A DNA stretch of 64,000 nt, from positions 92,418-156,417 of the forward strand of contig JACQAP010000026.1 in the NCBI GenBank assembly GCA_016194905.1. The letters are read 5' to 3'. Of this stretch, positions 55,372 through 64,000 are shown in pieces. Position numbers and translations under genes: made by a program. Numbering within the stretch: position 1 is the stretch's first letter; each line of letters begins with the position of its first letter. The notes below the pieces were generated by a model. It had not been told where the DNA came from, searched no databases, and worked only from the letters and a program-made list of their open reading frames with translations. The DNA is from Betaproteobacteria bacterium. Lineage in GTDB: Bacteria > Pseudomonadota > Gammaproteobacteria > Burkholderiales > JACQAP01.

Positions 55372-57117
55372 TTACTGCAACGCGAACACCTTCAGAACGC
55401 CGGAGTCCTTCGGCATGCTCTTCCACGGCTCGCCATACCAGTCGCCGTAGCCGTCGCCGACCAGCGAGCCCCAGCCGGTCATGACCGCGACATACTGCTT
55501 GCCCTTGGCCAGGTAGGTGATGATGCCGCCGTTATGGCCCTGGCCGTCGTTGTGCGTCCACAGCTTCTTGCCGTTGGCTGCGTCGTACGCGGCCAGCGTG
55601 CCATCGGCCTCGGGAACGAACAATACGCCGCCGCCAGTGCTCAGCAGGCTGGCGTGCGGGGTGGCGCCGACGTAGGGGATTTCGAACTTAACCTTGCCGG
55701 TGAGCGGATCGCGCGCACGGATGTGGCCGCCCATCGATTTTTGGCCCTTGGGCGGCACGAACGTGAAGTCCGCGCCGATGTTCAACTGCACCACCGGTTC
55801 GGTGATCGGCTCGGTCTTTACAACCGTAAAGTCGATGCACCACTCGTAGCCGACCCGGTAGAACAGGCCGGTCTTCGGATTGTAAGTCCCCGCGTTCCAG
55901 CTATACCCGCCCGCAATCGCCGGGCAGAGGTTCTCGTGCTTGCCTTCCGTGTAGTCGACGCGCCCGACCAGCGTGCCGTCGGGTTTGATGTCCTTGACGA
56001 AGGTGATGGCATCGACGCCCTTGTACACGTTGACGGGCTTGCCGGAACGGTCATAGACGAAGATGAAGCCGCCCTTGTTGGGGTGCACGACATACTTCTT
56101 GCCGTCGCGCTCCAGGAACACGAACTCGCCCATGGAAGAGTCGAAGTCCCAGGCGTCGTGCGGCAGTTCCTGATGATATGCCTTCAGGTTGCCGGTGTCC
56201 GGATCCAGCAGGAGGACCGACGTGATGTAGAGGTTGAGGCCGGGACGCGCACCTTCGGTCATCCACTTGTCACCCGACCAGTCGTACAGCGGCGCCGGGT
56301 TGGCGGTACCCCACCACACCGAGTTGGTCTCGGAATCATAAGCGCCAGCCATCCAGCCGCCGCCGCCACCCACCTTCCAGGAGTCGTTGCCCCAAGTGTC
56401 GCGCCGGTCGCTCGGCGTGCCTTCATTGCCGCCGACGGTGAAGAACTCCCATACCTTGTCACCGGTCTTGGCGTTGACGCCGAAGATCGGACCGCGGTAA
56501 GGCCACTCGCCGCCTTGCGAACCGATGATGATCTTGTCCTTGACCAGCAGCGGCGCGCCGGTGAAACCGACCGTCAGCTTCTCGGAGTCGATCAGCTTGG
56601 TTTCCCAGCTGAGTTTGCCCGTCTTCATGTCGATTGCAGCCAGCTTGCCGTCCAGGGTGCCGATGAAGATGTTGCCGTAGCCGGCGGCGATACCACGGTT
56701 GTAGGGGGAGTGGGTTTGCCGGGCGACCAGATCCTCGTTCAGCTTCTGCTTGTACGTCCAGATCATCTGACCCGTGGCGCCGTCCAGCGCGTAGACCTGG
56801 TTATACGGGCTCGAGTAGTACAGCACGCCGTCGATGGCCAGGGGGAAGCTCTGCAGACCCCGATTGGCGCGGGAAGCCGTATGCGACCAAGCTTCGCTCA
56901 GCTTGCCGACGTTGCCCGTGCTGATCTGCGTCAGCGGGCTGTAGTGCCAGGACTTGTACGAACCGTGATAAGTGATCCAGTTGCCTTTTTCGAGTTCTTT
57001 GTCTGCATTGAGCACACGGTTGCCATCGACATCCGCAGCGATGGAGCTTCCCGCGGCGAAGGCCACGGCAAGCGCCGCCGCCAGCGCGATGCGCAGGTAA
57101 CGTTTTTTGCTAGTCAT
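55372..57117 (-). CDS. xoxF: PQQ-dependent alcohol dehydrogenase with lanthanide-type motif (XoxF/ExaF-like)
   Basis: A 581-residue periplasmic quinoprotein with a signal peptide (1-28) and an eight-bladed beta-propeller with repeated W-docking motifs. Metal/PQQ residues: Glu204 in GGEWPYRG, Asn273 in GTANPAP, catalytic Asp324 and a second Asp326 in PHDAWDFDSS. The extra aspartate is what distinguishes lanthanide-using enzymes (DYD type) from calcium enzymes. The adjacent Cys-Cys pair usual before the NRG motif is missing (RQTHSPYNRG, Thr135-His136), and Lys348 stands where many have Arg (HPNKGG). It should oxidise methanol or other short alcohols. GAGAGGA precedes ATG 57117. Substrate cannot be told from sequence. 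Confidence 0.9.
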   Translation of the reverse strand: MTSKKRYLRIALAAALAVAFAAGSSIAADVDGNRVLNADKELEKGNWITYHGSYKSWHYSPLTQISTGNVGKLSEAWSHTASRANRGLQSFPLAIDGVLYYSSPYNQVYALDGATGQMIWTYKQKLNEDLVARQTHSPYNRGIAAGYGNIFIGTLDGKLAAIDMKTGKLSWETKLIDSEKLTVGFTGAPLLVKDKIIIGSQGGEWPYRGPIFGVNAKTGDKVWEFFTVGGNEGTPSDRRDTWGNDSWKVGGGGGWMAGAYDSETNSVWWGTANPAPLYDWSGDKWMTEGARPGLNLYITSVLLLDPDTGNLKAYHQELPHDAWDFDSSMGEFVFLERDGKKYVVHPNKGGFIFVYDRSGKPVNVYKGVDAITFVKDIKPDGTLVGRVDYTEGKHENLCPAIAGGYSWNAGTYNPKTGLFYRVGYEWCIDFTVVKTEPITEPVVQLNIGADFTFVPPKGQKSMGGHIRARDPLTGKVKFEIPYVGATPHASLLSTGGGVLFVPEADGTLAAYDAANGKKLWTHNDGQGHNGGIITYLAKGKQYVAVMTGWGSLVGDGYGDWYGEPWKSMPKDSGVLKVFALQ

Positions 57118-57307
57118 ATTGGATTCCTCTCCAGAATTATTCCCCAAGATATAGCCATGTCGCCGTGGGATAGTTTTTCGACAAGAAACGGCGGCCAGAC
57201 GACGCGTCCGCCATTCTTTTCCCTGATACAGAAACCGCAAACCGCGATGTTTGGACGCCTTCTCGACATGCTGAGGCCAGCCCGGTTCCGCATTTCGGTA
57301 TGCAGGG

Positions 57308-57336
57308 ATTCTCAGGATGTTTTCCCGACGAGTCAA
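57308..57336 (-). promoter_or_regulatory. Possible sigma-70 promoter of the PQQ dehydrogenase gene
   Basis: On the minus strand TTGACT (57331-57336) and GAGAAT (57308-57313) are separated by 17 bases, upstream of the dehydrogenase ATG by about 190 bases. The long untranslated leader between 57118 and 57300 could carry regulation. The -10 hexamer matches four of six consensus bases. Confidence 0.4.
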
Positions 57337-57394
57337 GGAAAAAACGAAAGCCTATGTTCGGAAAGAAAGAAGAGCCAGTCCGGGAATTATTTCC

Positions 57395-58213
57395 TCACCG
57401 GCGCTGGCAGACCGGGCAGAAGAAAGTCGAGCGCTGTCCCTGACGCAAGGCCTTGATGGTTGTGCCGCAGACCCGGCAAGGCTCACCCTGCCGACCATAG
57501 ACGAAATAGGTTTGCTGAAAGTAGCCTGGATCGCCTTCCGCGCCCACGTAATCGCGCAGGGTACTGCCGCCGGCGTCGATGGCGGCGGCGAGCGTTTCCT
57601 GGATGGCAGCGACCAGTTTTTCGCAACGCAGCAAGGAAACCCGGCCCGCGGCGAGGCCGGGATGGATGCCGGCGCGAAACAGCGATTCGCTTGCGTAAAT
57701 GTTGCCTACGCCGACCACAATGTGACTGTCCATCACGATGGTCTTGATTGCGGCGCTGCGTCCGCGGGTACGGGCATGCAGCCAGGCCGCATGGAATTCG
57801 GTTCCCAACGGTTCGGGGGCCAGCCGCGCCAGCAGCGGATGGCGAAGCGGATCGTCCGCCTCCCACAGCAATGCACCGAAGCGACGCGGGTCGGTGAGCC
57901 TGGCGATCATCCCGGAGCTCAGCACCAGATCTACATGATCATGTTTGCCGGCCGGCGTGCCGTTGGGGACGACCCGCAAGCTGCCGGACATGCCCAAGTG
58001 CAGGATCATCCAGCCCGTGCCGCAGTCGATCAAGAGATATTTGCCGCGCCGCTCGACGGCGCGCACGGTGCGGCCGCAGACCTGTTTGGCAAGATTGCGT
58101 GGTATCGGCCAGCGCAGTGCACGATTGCGCACGATCACGGTCTCCACGCGTTGGCCCTGCATGTGCGGCGCCAGGCCGCGGCGCGTGGTTTCGACCTCTG
58201 GCAGTTCCGGCAC
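57395..58213 (-). CDS. mutM: Formamidopyrimidine-DNA glycosylase (Fpg/MutM)
   Basis: A base-excision repair enzyme of 272 residues that removes 8-oxoguanine. After GTG 58213 the mature N-terminus is PELPEVETTRRGL (catalytic Pro2 and Glu3 numbering with Met1). GVGNIYASESLFRAGIHP is the conserved helix-two-turn-helix region, and the C-terminal zinc finger has CRVCGTTI and FFCPVCQ. It lies just upstream of the dehydrogenase gene on the same strand, with about 280 bases between. Confidence 0.97.
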   Translation of the reverse strand: MPELPEVETTRRGLAPHMQGQRVETVIVRNRALRWPIPRNLAKQVCGRTVRAVERRGKYLLIDCGTGWMILHLGMSGSLRVVPNGTPAGKHDHVDLVLSSGMIARLTDPRRFGALLWEADDPLRHPLLARLAPEPLGTEFHAAWLHARTRGRSAAIKTIVMDSHIVVGVGNIYASESLFRAGIHPGLAAGRVSLLRCEKLVAAIQETLAAAIDAGGSTLRDYVGAEGDPGYFQQTYFVYGRQGEPCRVCGTTIKALRQGQRSTFFCPVCQRR

Positions 58214-58222
58214 GTCCGCCTG

Positions 58223-59080
58223 CTATTTTCTTGCGACGACGCGTGGATCGAGCAGGCGACGCCCGACCTCCACACCGAAGTGATAACGCATCCCGTTGTC
58301 GCTGCGTACCAACTGGAAGTCCGGTTCTTTTTGCACGATGCGCATAGTCACCGCTCTGCCGCTTTTGAAGCGAACGTTTACCTGTTCGCGCGAACGGCTG
58401 CTTTTGTCCGGTTCGACGCTGAGTGCCGACGTGTATCGCCATTCGTCCGCCCAGCGGTTGAAATCGTCCTGGGGCAGCGGCTGATCCTTCGCTGCGGCAA
58501 ATTCACCGCTGGCGGTCCAGGTGCCTTTGTCGTCGCGTTCGATCCGGTAGCGGCCGAAATTGAACGACACCGGCACTTCGCCCTGGTCCAGCAGTCGCCG
58601 GCTCAGCAGCTTGCCGACCTCGGTGGAAATGCCGTAACCGTAGAGCGGGGGCACCAGATAGACCCCGTCCGCGGTTGCTACATATTGTTCGTAGGTGATG
58701 TCGTTGATGCGGCCGAAGGCGATGGCCTGATCGTTGAGCGTCACGCGCACCTGCGGCGGATTCAGATCGAACTGGCTGAGGTCGGCATTCGAAAGCTTTT
58801 GCTTGGCGTTGGCATTGACGATGTCGACCAGGCGGTCCACCTGCGTGGCTTCGGCCTGCGCCGTGAGCGGCGCGACGATCCGCCATGCGCCGTCGAGCTT
58901 TTCCAGTTTGATGGCCGCGGCACTACGCGGTTCGATGGCGATGCGGGTAATGTCGTCGCGCTTGAGCTGAGTAAGCCTGACCGACGGAGCGGCGTCCTGC
59001 CAGGGCTTGAAATAGGTGTACAACGACAGCGCGACCAGCGCCGCGATCAGCGTCAGGTTGAGCAGAATCCTGGACTTCAT
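58223..59080 (-). CDS. DUF4340 domain protein (ABC export module)
   Basis: A 285-residue protein with an N-terminal membrane segment (about 5-22) and a mostly soluble part with the DUF4340-type repeats (ITRIAIEP, VRVTLNDQAIAFGRIND). Such proteins follow the GldG-like gene in clusters with an ABC permease and ATPase. The exact role is unknown. ATG 59080 overlaps the GldG-like stop by four bases. It precedes mutM by nine bases. Confidence 0.83.
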   Translation of the reverse strand: MKSRILLNLTLIAALVALSLYTYFKPWQDAAPSVRLTQLKRDDITRIAIEPRSAAAIKLEKLDGAWRIVAPLTAQAEATQVDRLVDIVNANAKQKLSNADLSQFDLNPPQVRVTLNDQAIAFGRINDITYEQYVATADGVYLVPPLYGYGISTEVGKLLSRRLLDQGEVPVSFNFGRYRIERDDKGTWTASGEFAAAKDQPLPQDDFNRWADEWRYTSALSVEPDKSSRSREQVNVRFKSGRAVTMRIVQKEPDFQLVRSDNGMRYHFGVEVGRRLLDPRVVARK

Positions 59081-60426
59081 GCCTTGCGTCGCCGCCACCA
59101 GATGACGCCGCCGGAGACCAGCAAGGCGAGCGGCAGCACCAGCAGAAAACCGAAGCCCACGAGCGCCAGCCCGGAGCGCGTCAGTTCCAGCGTCAGGTCG
59201 GAGCGGGTGCGCGGCTGCACGGTGATCAGCGCGTCGTCACCGGCCAGCCAGTTGAGCATATTCACGCCCAGATCGAGATTGCCCAGTGTGCCGATGAACT
59301 GATTGGCGAGGAAATGCCCGCTTCCCGTCACGACGACGCGTTGCTTGCGCTCACCCACGGAGCGTTCCAGTGCCGCCGCAACAACGATCGGCCCGCGCAC
59401 ATCCTTGTTGCGGTCGAAGGCGACATTGTTGTCGATGGGACTGGTTTCCAGCCAGCCGTCCTGCGCAACCTCCACCAGCGGCGTAAAGCGCCATTTGCTT
59501 CCTTCGCTGGCCGCAATCCTGCGTGCGTACGGAAAGACGCTGGTGACCGTCGAATTCTCAGTGATGCGGTGCTGGCCGTAGCCGGTCGCAAGGGCGAAAG
59601 TCGCGGGCAGCTTGAGCCCACCGGCACGCGGATCGACTACCGTGCCCGACATAAGACTCAGTCCAAGGTCGTCGGCGAGCCCCTGCAAGCCGTGCAACGA
59701 ATCGTTGTCGATCAGCCACAGCAGGTTGCCGCCTTTCTCGATCCAGTGCTTGATCTTGATGACTTCGCCGGGGAGCAGATCGACCCGCGGACTGGCGATG
59801 ATCAGCACGGCGACGTTGTCCGGCACTTCCTGAGCAATTGCCAGGTTCAGGGACGCGGTCTTGAAACCCTTCACGCGCAGCTGTGCGCCGAAATCGCCGA
59901 GATCGTGATTGGCCCGGCCGTCGAGTTTGCGCTCGCCATGCCCGTCCAGGTAAATCACCTGGCGTTCCGCCGAACGCGCCAGCCGGAGCAGAAGATTGGT
60001 CAGATCCTGTTCGGTCAAGTTGGTGAGGTGCTCGCTGCGCCCGTTGTACTCGACCACCAGTTCACCGTTTGCGCGCACGCCCGCCGCCTGCGCCTTCTGC
60101 GGCTGCTCGCGCGGATCGACGAATGTCAGTACGAAATCCTTCTTCGCGCGCAGGTAACTGCCCAGGAAAGTCTCCACCGTTTTGCGCGCGTCGCCCTCGG
60201 CATCTTGCGCAGTCGCGTAGGCCGTCACCTTGACCGGTCCGATAACCTGCTTGAGCACGTCGATGGAAGCCTGCGACAAGGTGTTGCGTTGACCCTGGGT
60301 CAGATCCCATTGTGTCTTGATGTCTTTGGTGACCCACACGATCGCCATCGCGAAGCCGATCAGCAGTACGACGAACAGGCCGTTCTGGATCAGCAACTGC
60401 ATTCTAAGTTTTTGGTTCAGTTTCAT
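59077..60426 (-). CDS. GldG-family ABC-type uncharacterized transport protein
   Basis: A 449-residue protein with an N-terminal helix (about 14-32), a large periplasmic domain resembling the GldG/DUF4350 region (DVLKQVIGPVKVTAYATA, IYLDGHGER, LLWLIDNDSLHGL) and a C-terminal helix (about 423-444). The family acts with a GldA/GldF-like ABC pair. Gliding is not expected in this organism; the module is probably an exporter or cell-surface system of unknown substrate. ATG 60426 overlaps the permease stop by four bases. Confidence 0.85.
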   Translation of the reverse strand: MKLNQKLRMQLLIQNGLFVVLLIGFAMAIVWVTKDIKTQWDLTQGQRNTLSQASIDVLKQVIGPVKVTAYATAQDAEGDARKTVETFLGSYLRAKKDFVLTFVDPREQPQKAQAAGVRANGELVVEYNGRSEHLTNLTEQDLTNLLLRLARSAERQVIYLDGHGERKLDGRANHDLGDFGAQLRVKGFKTASLNLAIAQEVPDNVAVLIIASPRVDLLPGEVIKIKHWIEKGGNLLWLIDNDSLHGLQGLADDLGLSLMSGTVVDPRAGGLKLPATFALATGYGQHRITENSTVTSVFPYARRIAASEGSKWRFTPLVEVAQDGWLETSPIDNNVAFDRNKDVRGPIVVAAALERSVGERKQRVVVTGSGHFLANQFIGTLGNLDLGVNMLNWLAGDDALITVQPRTRSDLTLELTRSGLALVGFGFLLVLPLALLVSGGVIWWRRRKA

Positions 60427-61166
60427 GCGCGTAGCCGGTCGGCGTCGAGGCGCCGGATGGAAAGAATGAGGAACACCGCAGTCAGCAGTGCGAAATAAAT
60501 CAGATCGGTCACCGCAACGGCGCCGTTCATGAAGCCTTCGAAATGCTTGAGCAGCGAGAACAGGTGCACCGGGCTGCCCGGATCGGACGCGGCGATGTTG
60601 ATCAGCCACAGCACTAGGAAGGCGGCAAGTGCACCGATCGCCGCCACCACCGGGTGAGTGGTCAGGCACGACACGAACAGGCCAATGGCGGCAAAGCTGC
60701 CGGTCAGCAGCAATAGTCCGAGCAGATTTGCCACGAGCAGGCCGTAGTCGAGCTTGCCGCCCATCAGCAGCGACAAGGCCATCAGCGCGATGAGGCCGCC
60801 CATGATCGCGAGGAACAGAACGGTGGCGAGAAATTTACCGAGTACGATCTGCGTCATCGACACCGGTGCCGACATCAGCATGGTCATGGTCCTGTTGCGG
60901 CGTTCCTCGGCGATCAGCCGCATGGTGAGCAGCGGCACCGACATCAACAGCACGATCGATGCGATACCGAACATCGGCACCACGACGATCTCGGTCAGCC
61001 CCGGGGCGTTCGGCACGCGCGCCAGTTGTCCCTGGATGGTGAGGAAATAGTCCACACGGGTGAGGAAAATCCAGGCGAGGATGATCTGCAGGAAGGCCAG
61101 CACCACCCACGCCAGCGGCGAGGCGAACAACGTGCGCAATTCCTTCATGATGATGGTGCGAATCAT
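60423..61166 (-). CDS. ABC-2 type permease (GldF-like)
   Basis: A 247-residue membrane protein with six helices and the ABC-2 signature LLTMRLIAEERRNRTMTMLMSAP before the third helix. Helices lie at about 16-36, 62-80, 106-130, 140-162, 170-190 and 225-240. It works with the upstream ATPase, overlapping it by four bases, and with the GldG-like partner downstream. Confidence 0.9.
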   Translation of the reverse strand: MIRTIIMKELRTLFASPLAWVVLAFLQIILAWIFLTRVDYFLTIQGQLARVPNAPGLTEIVVVPMFGIASIVLLMSVPLLTMRLIAEERRNRTMTMLMSAPVSMTQIVLGKFLATVLFLAIMGGLIALMALSLLMGGKLDYGLLVANLLGLLLLTGSFAAIGLFVSCLTTHPVVAAIGALAAFLVLWLINIAASDPGSPVHLFSLLKHFEGFMNGAVAVTDLIYFALLTAVFLILSIRRLDADRLRA

Positions 61167-62116
61167 GCCGGTGCCTCCTCTTCGCGTTGGGTAAGCTGCA
61201 CGAACACCTCTTCCAGGCTGGCCTGGGCCGGCTGCAGTTGAAACAACCTCCAGCCGCGCTCGACCGATGCGCGCACCAGTTCGTCAGTAGGATCGGTTCC
61301 TGCGCGCGGATGCACGCGAAACAGATTGGCGTTGACGGCATCGACCGAGGCATCCCCTGCGACGCGGCCGATGTCTTCCGGCGTTGGCGGATTGCGCAGG
61401 CCGAGCTGCAGCGTATGGCCGCCGCGAAACTGCTTGAGACCCGCGATCGTGTCGTTGAATACGACTTCGCCGCGATGCAGGATCTGCACGCGATCGCATA
61501 CCGCTTCGACCTCCGGCAGGATGTGCGTGGACAGAATCACGCTGTGATCGCGGCCCAGGTCCTTGATCAGGGAGCGGATCTCGCGGATCTGATTGGGATC
61601 GAGGCCGATGGTGGGTTCGTCGAGGATGATCACGTCGGGTTCGTGGATGATCGCCTGGGCAATCCCGACGCGCTGCTGATACCCCTTGGAGAGCGAGCCG
61701 ATCAGTCGGCCGCCCATGTCGTTCAGGCCGCAACGGCTCCTGGCGCGCTGCACAGCCTGGTCGAGCGCACCCTTCTTGACTTTATGCAGGCGTCCGGCCA
61801 GGCGCAGGTATTCGTCGACCTTGAGTTCCCGATATAAAGGTGGCACCTCGGGCAGGTAACCGATGCGCGACTTCGCCTGGGTCGGCTGATCGATCAGGTC
61901 GATGCCGCAGATGCTCACCTCGCCGCCGGTGGGCGCGAGGTTGCCGGTAAGCATCTGCATGGTCGTGGTCTTGCCCGCGCCGTTCGGGCCGAGCAGACCC
62001 AGGACTTCACCGCGTTTGAGTTGCAGGGAAACTTCGCGCACCGCGCGATTGCTGCCGTATGACCGCGATAATGCCCGCGCGGAAACGGTCGATTCTGAGC
62101 TTGCCGTAATGGTCAT
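61163..62116 (-). CDS. ABC transporter ATP-binding protein (GldA-like)
   Basis: A 317-residue ATPase with Walker A GPNGAGKTTT, signature SKGYQQRVGIAQAI, Walker B VIILDEPTIGLD and the H-loop STHIL, in the ABC-2 exporter subclass. The C-terminal extension (about 220-317) is a regulatory region seen in GldA/CcmA-like proteins. ATG 62116 is used. It is the first gene of the module (ATPase-permease-GldG-DUF4340), divergent from the TPR gene across about 230 bases that show no feature. Confidence 0.92.
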   Translation of the reverse strand: MTITASSESTVSARALSRSYGSNRAVREVSLQLKRGEVLGLLGPNGAGKTTTMQMLTGNLAPTGGEVSICGIDLIDQPTQAKSRIGYLPEVPPLYRELKVDEYLRLAGRLHKVKKGALDQAVQRARSRCGLNDMGGRLIGSLSKGYQQRVGIAQAIIHEPDVIILDEPTIGLDPNQIREIRSLIKDLGRDHSVILSTHILPEVEAVCDRVQILHRGEVVFNDTIAGLKQFRGGHTLQLGLRNPPTPEDIGRVAGDASVDAVNANLFRVHPRAGTDPTDELVRASVERGWRLFQLQPAQASLEEVFVQLTQREEEAPA

Positions 62117-62350
62117 GCCCTCGCCTTGTCGGTTGAATGTCGGAAATCTGTCGTCGTTATTGCGACCCCTCATCCGGACGCCTCGACCTCCGGATCACAC
62201 CGGTGCAGAGTCCGGCGCATGGATACGGGATCACTTGTGATGGGCGCCAAATATACCTAAACTGTCCGCTGGATTGAAGAACTTCGCGCAGGATCGGATT
62301 CTCTAACGGTCACTCGATCAATTCTGCAATCTCATAACCTCCTCACATCC

Positions 62351-64000
62351 ATGCTAGGTCTCCCGCCAATCCTCGCCACGCCGGTTGTCGTTTTCTGCCT
62401 CGTGCTGGGCGCCTGCGCACACCCTGATGCCCGTGCCGGCCATGACGGCGGCGCCAGCCTCGCAGCCGCTGACGCGGCGCAATCCGATCCGGAAAACTTC
62501 GAAGCGCAAGCGCGCCAGGTTTTCGGTACGAAAGCGCTGTCGCGCACCGACTTGCCCGACCGATCCTTGGATTCGGACCTGCTGTATAAGTTTCTGCTTG
62601 CCGAAATCGCCGGCCAGCGCGGAAACTACCAGATCGCGGCGCAAGCCTATCTCGAAATGGCCAAGACGACACGCGATCCGCGCATTGCCCAGCGCGCCAC
62701 GGAAGTCGCGCTCTACGGTCGTTACAGCGACATCGCAGTGGAAGCGGCCAAGCTCTGGCTGGCAACCGAAAAGGACTCGGCGGCCGCGCGGCAGACGCTG
62801 GCGGCCCTCTTCGTCAACAGCAACGACCTGCAATCGGCAAAACCGTTGTTGCAGCAAATGTTGGCCGCCGATGGCGACAACATCGGCCAGTCGCTGACGC
62901 AACTGGTTCCGCTGCTGGCCAAGCACGCTGACAAGAATGCGGTATTGGCGCTCGTCAAGGAGTTGACCAGACCTTACCGTGAGCGCCCGGAGGCGCATCT
63001 CGCCGTGGCGGAAGCCGCGCTCGCCGCGAATAAATTCGATGCGGCGCTCACGGAGATCCGCGAAGCCATGCGGTCCCGTTCGGATTGGGAAACCGGCGCG
63101 CTGTTTCAGGCACAGCTCCTCAATCGAGAGTCGCGCGCCAAGGCCCTGGACTATCTGAAGACCTTTCTTGACGCCAACCCGAAAGCGCAGGAAGTCAGGC
63201 TCGGCTACGCCCGTCAACTGATCAGCGACAAGAAATTTCCGGAAGCTCGCGTCGAATTCCAGCGGTTGCTGGAAGACAACCCGCAAAACGGCGATATCGC
63301 CGTCACGGTGGCGCTGCTGTCGGTGCAGATGAACGATCTCGATCTTGCCGAGACTCAGCTGAAGCGCGTACTGGAGATGGACTACAAGGATCCGGACGCG
63401 GTGCGTTTCCACCTCGGGCAGGTCAATGAGGAACGCAAGCGCTACGACGAGGCCGCCAAATGGTATTTATCGGTGGAAGAGGGCGAACAATACGTTCTAG
63501 CCCATGCGCGTTACGCGTTCATGCTGGCAAAGCAGGACAAGCTCGCCGAGGCGCGTGCGCACCTACAGAACCTCGCCCCGCAGAATGACGCCCAGCGCGT
63601 GCAGATACTGCAGTCCGAGGCGCAATTGATGCGGGAAGCGAAGGACTTCAAGGAATCGTTCGACATTCTCAGAAAAGCACTCGATGTCCAGCCGGACCAG
63701 CCCGAGTTGCTCTACGACGTTGCGCTGGCCGCCGAGAAAATCGACCGCATCGATATCGTCGAGATCAACTTGCGGCGGTTGATTGTCCTCAAACCCGACC
63801 ATGCGCAGGCGTATAACGCGCTGGGTTACACCTTGGCCGATCGCACCGACCGGCTGGCCGAGGCGCGCGATTACATCGAGACGGCGCTCAAGCTGTCGCC
63901 GGAAGATCCCTTCATACTCGACAGCATGGGCTGGGTCGAGTATCGCCTGGGCCACGTTGCGCAGGGGCTTCAATATCTGGAACGCGCTTTCCGGCAACGT
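62351..64000 (+). CDS. TPR-repeat lipoprotein (partial, runs off right edge)
   Basis: The first 550 residues of an exported protein: lipobox LGAC (Cys22) then TPR units, for example ALVKELTRPYRERPEAHLAV and AYNALGYTLADRTDRLAEARD. These repeats are typical of the TPR protein that precedes lolB and ispE in many betaproteobacteria; the downstream genes are outside the window. ATG 62351 lies at the signal peptide start. Function: probably an outer-membrane-associated scaffold; not established. Confidence 0.9.
   Translation, partial: MLGLPPILATPVVVFCLVLGACAHPDARAGHDGGASLAAADAAQSDPENFEAQARQVFGTKALSRTDLPDRSLDSDLLYKFLLAEIAGQRGNYQIAAQAYLEMAKTTRDPRIAQRATEVALYGRYSDIAVEAAKLWLATEKDSAAARQTLAALFVNSNDLQSAKPLLQQMLAADGDNIGQSLTQLVPLLAKHADKNAVLALVKELTRPYRERPEAHLAVAEAALAANKFDAALTEIREAMRSRSDWETGALFQAQLLNRESRAKALDYLKTFLDANPKAQEVRLGYARQLISDKKFPEARVEFQRLLEDNPQNGDIAVTVALLSVQMNDLDLAETQLKRVLEMDYKDPDAVRFHLGQVNEERKRYDEAAKWYLSVEEGEQYVLAHARYAFMLAKQDKLAEARAHLQNLAPQNDAQRVQILQSEAQLMREAKDFKESFDILRKALDVQPDQPELLYDVALAAEKIDRIDIVEINLRRLIVLKPDHAQAYNALGYTLADRTDRLAEARDYIETALKLSPEDPFILDSMGWVEYRLGHVAQGLQYLERAFRQR

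Noticed and set aside
55534-59302. Two open frames of more than 600 codons on the plus strand opposite xoxF and mutM
   Set aside because: They lie antisense to well-supported genes, have shadow-type composition and no recognisable domains.

Overview
The window looks like chromosome of a GC-rich betaproteobacterium. The evidence is the set of conserved neighbourhoods: gpmA next to an EnvC-like gene, grxC-secB-gpsA-trmL, coxB-coxA-ctaG-coxC-SURF1-ctaA-ctaB-sco-rpoH-ftsXEY, a pair of M16 peptidases-rsmD-coaD-ferredoxin, and mutM near a TPR lipoprotein. I cannot fix the genus. No rRNA, tRNA, CRISPR array, insertion sequence or prophage was seen.

Layout. 1-6.2 kb: housekeeping (EnvC-like partial, gpmA, a PglL-type pilin O-glycosylation ligase, rhodanese, grxC, secB, SH3 protein, gpsA, trmL). 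6.3-24.1 kb: an almost uninterrupted MSHA-type type IV pilus locus in the order E-G-F-B-A-C-D-O-P-Q, then I, a PilN-like gene, J-K-L-M-N. It encodes a c-di-GMP-type assembly ATPase, platform protein, major and minor pilins, a very large MshQ-like surface protein, alignment proteins, secretin, AAA ATPase and TPR protein. 24.1-28.8 kb: comF and biotin genes bioB-F-C-D; bioD begins with a TTG codon followed at once by a 7-bp unit repeated four times. 28.8-37 kb: an accessory respiratory block with a ctaB remnant, a His-rich membrane protein, SCO and PCuAC copper chaperones, and on the minus strand an aa3-type oxidase module (subunit II with c-type heme domains, I, III, a second III, IV, and a 53-residue membrane peptide). 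This block carries several short tandem duplications and a frameshift. 37-46.3 kb: the canonical aa3 oxidase operon with its copper, heme and assembly factors. 46.4-54 kb: rpoH (with a CIRCE element laid over its promoter), ftsX-ftsE-ftsY, two M16 peptidases, rsmD, coaD and a ferredoxin. 54-57.4 kb: a lanthanide-type PQQ alcohol dehydrogenase with its cytochrome and periplasmic binding protein (xoxF-G-J like). 57.4-64 kb: mutM, an ABC exporter module with GldG-like and DUF4340 proteins, and the start of a TPR lipoprotein gene.

How it fits together. The pilus locus has all the parts for a surface-sensing, c-di-GMP-controlled pilus, and a pilin glycosylation ligase is encoded 3 kb away. Periplasmic alcohol oxidation by the XoxF-like enzyme would pass electrons to its cytochrome c and on to either of two aa3 oxidases. 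The two oxidase modules lie head to head, and each has its own SCO-type copper chaperone.

The most notable signals are the CIRCE/promoter overlap at rpoH, the heptanucleotide repeat at the bioD start, the XoxF-like enzyme that lacks the vicinal cysteine pair, and single-base losses in homopolymer runs in subunit II of the accessory oxidase and in the DUF2244 gene. The last of these may be assembly errors.
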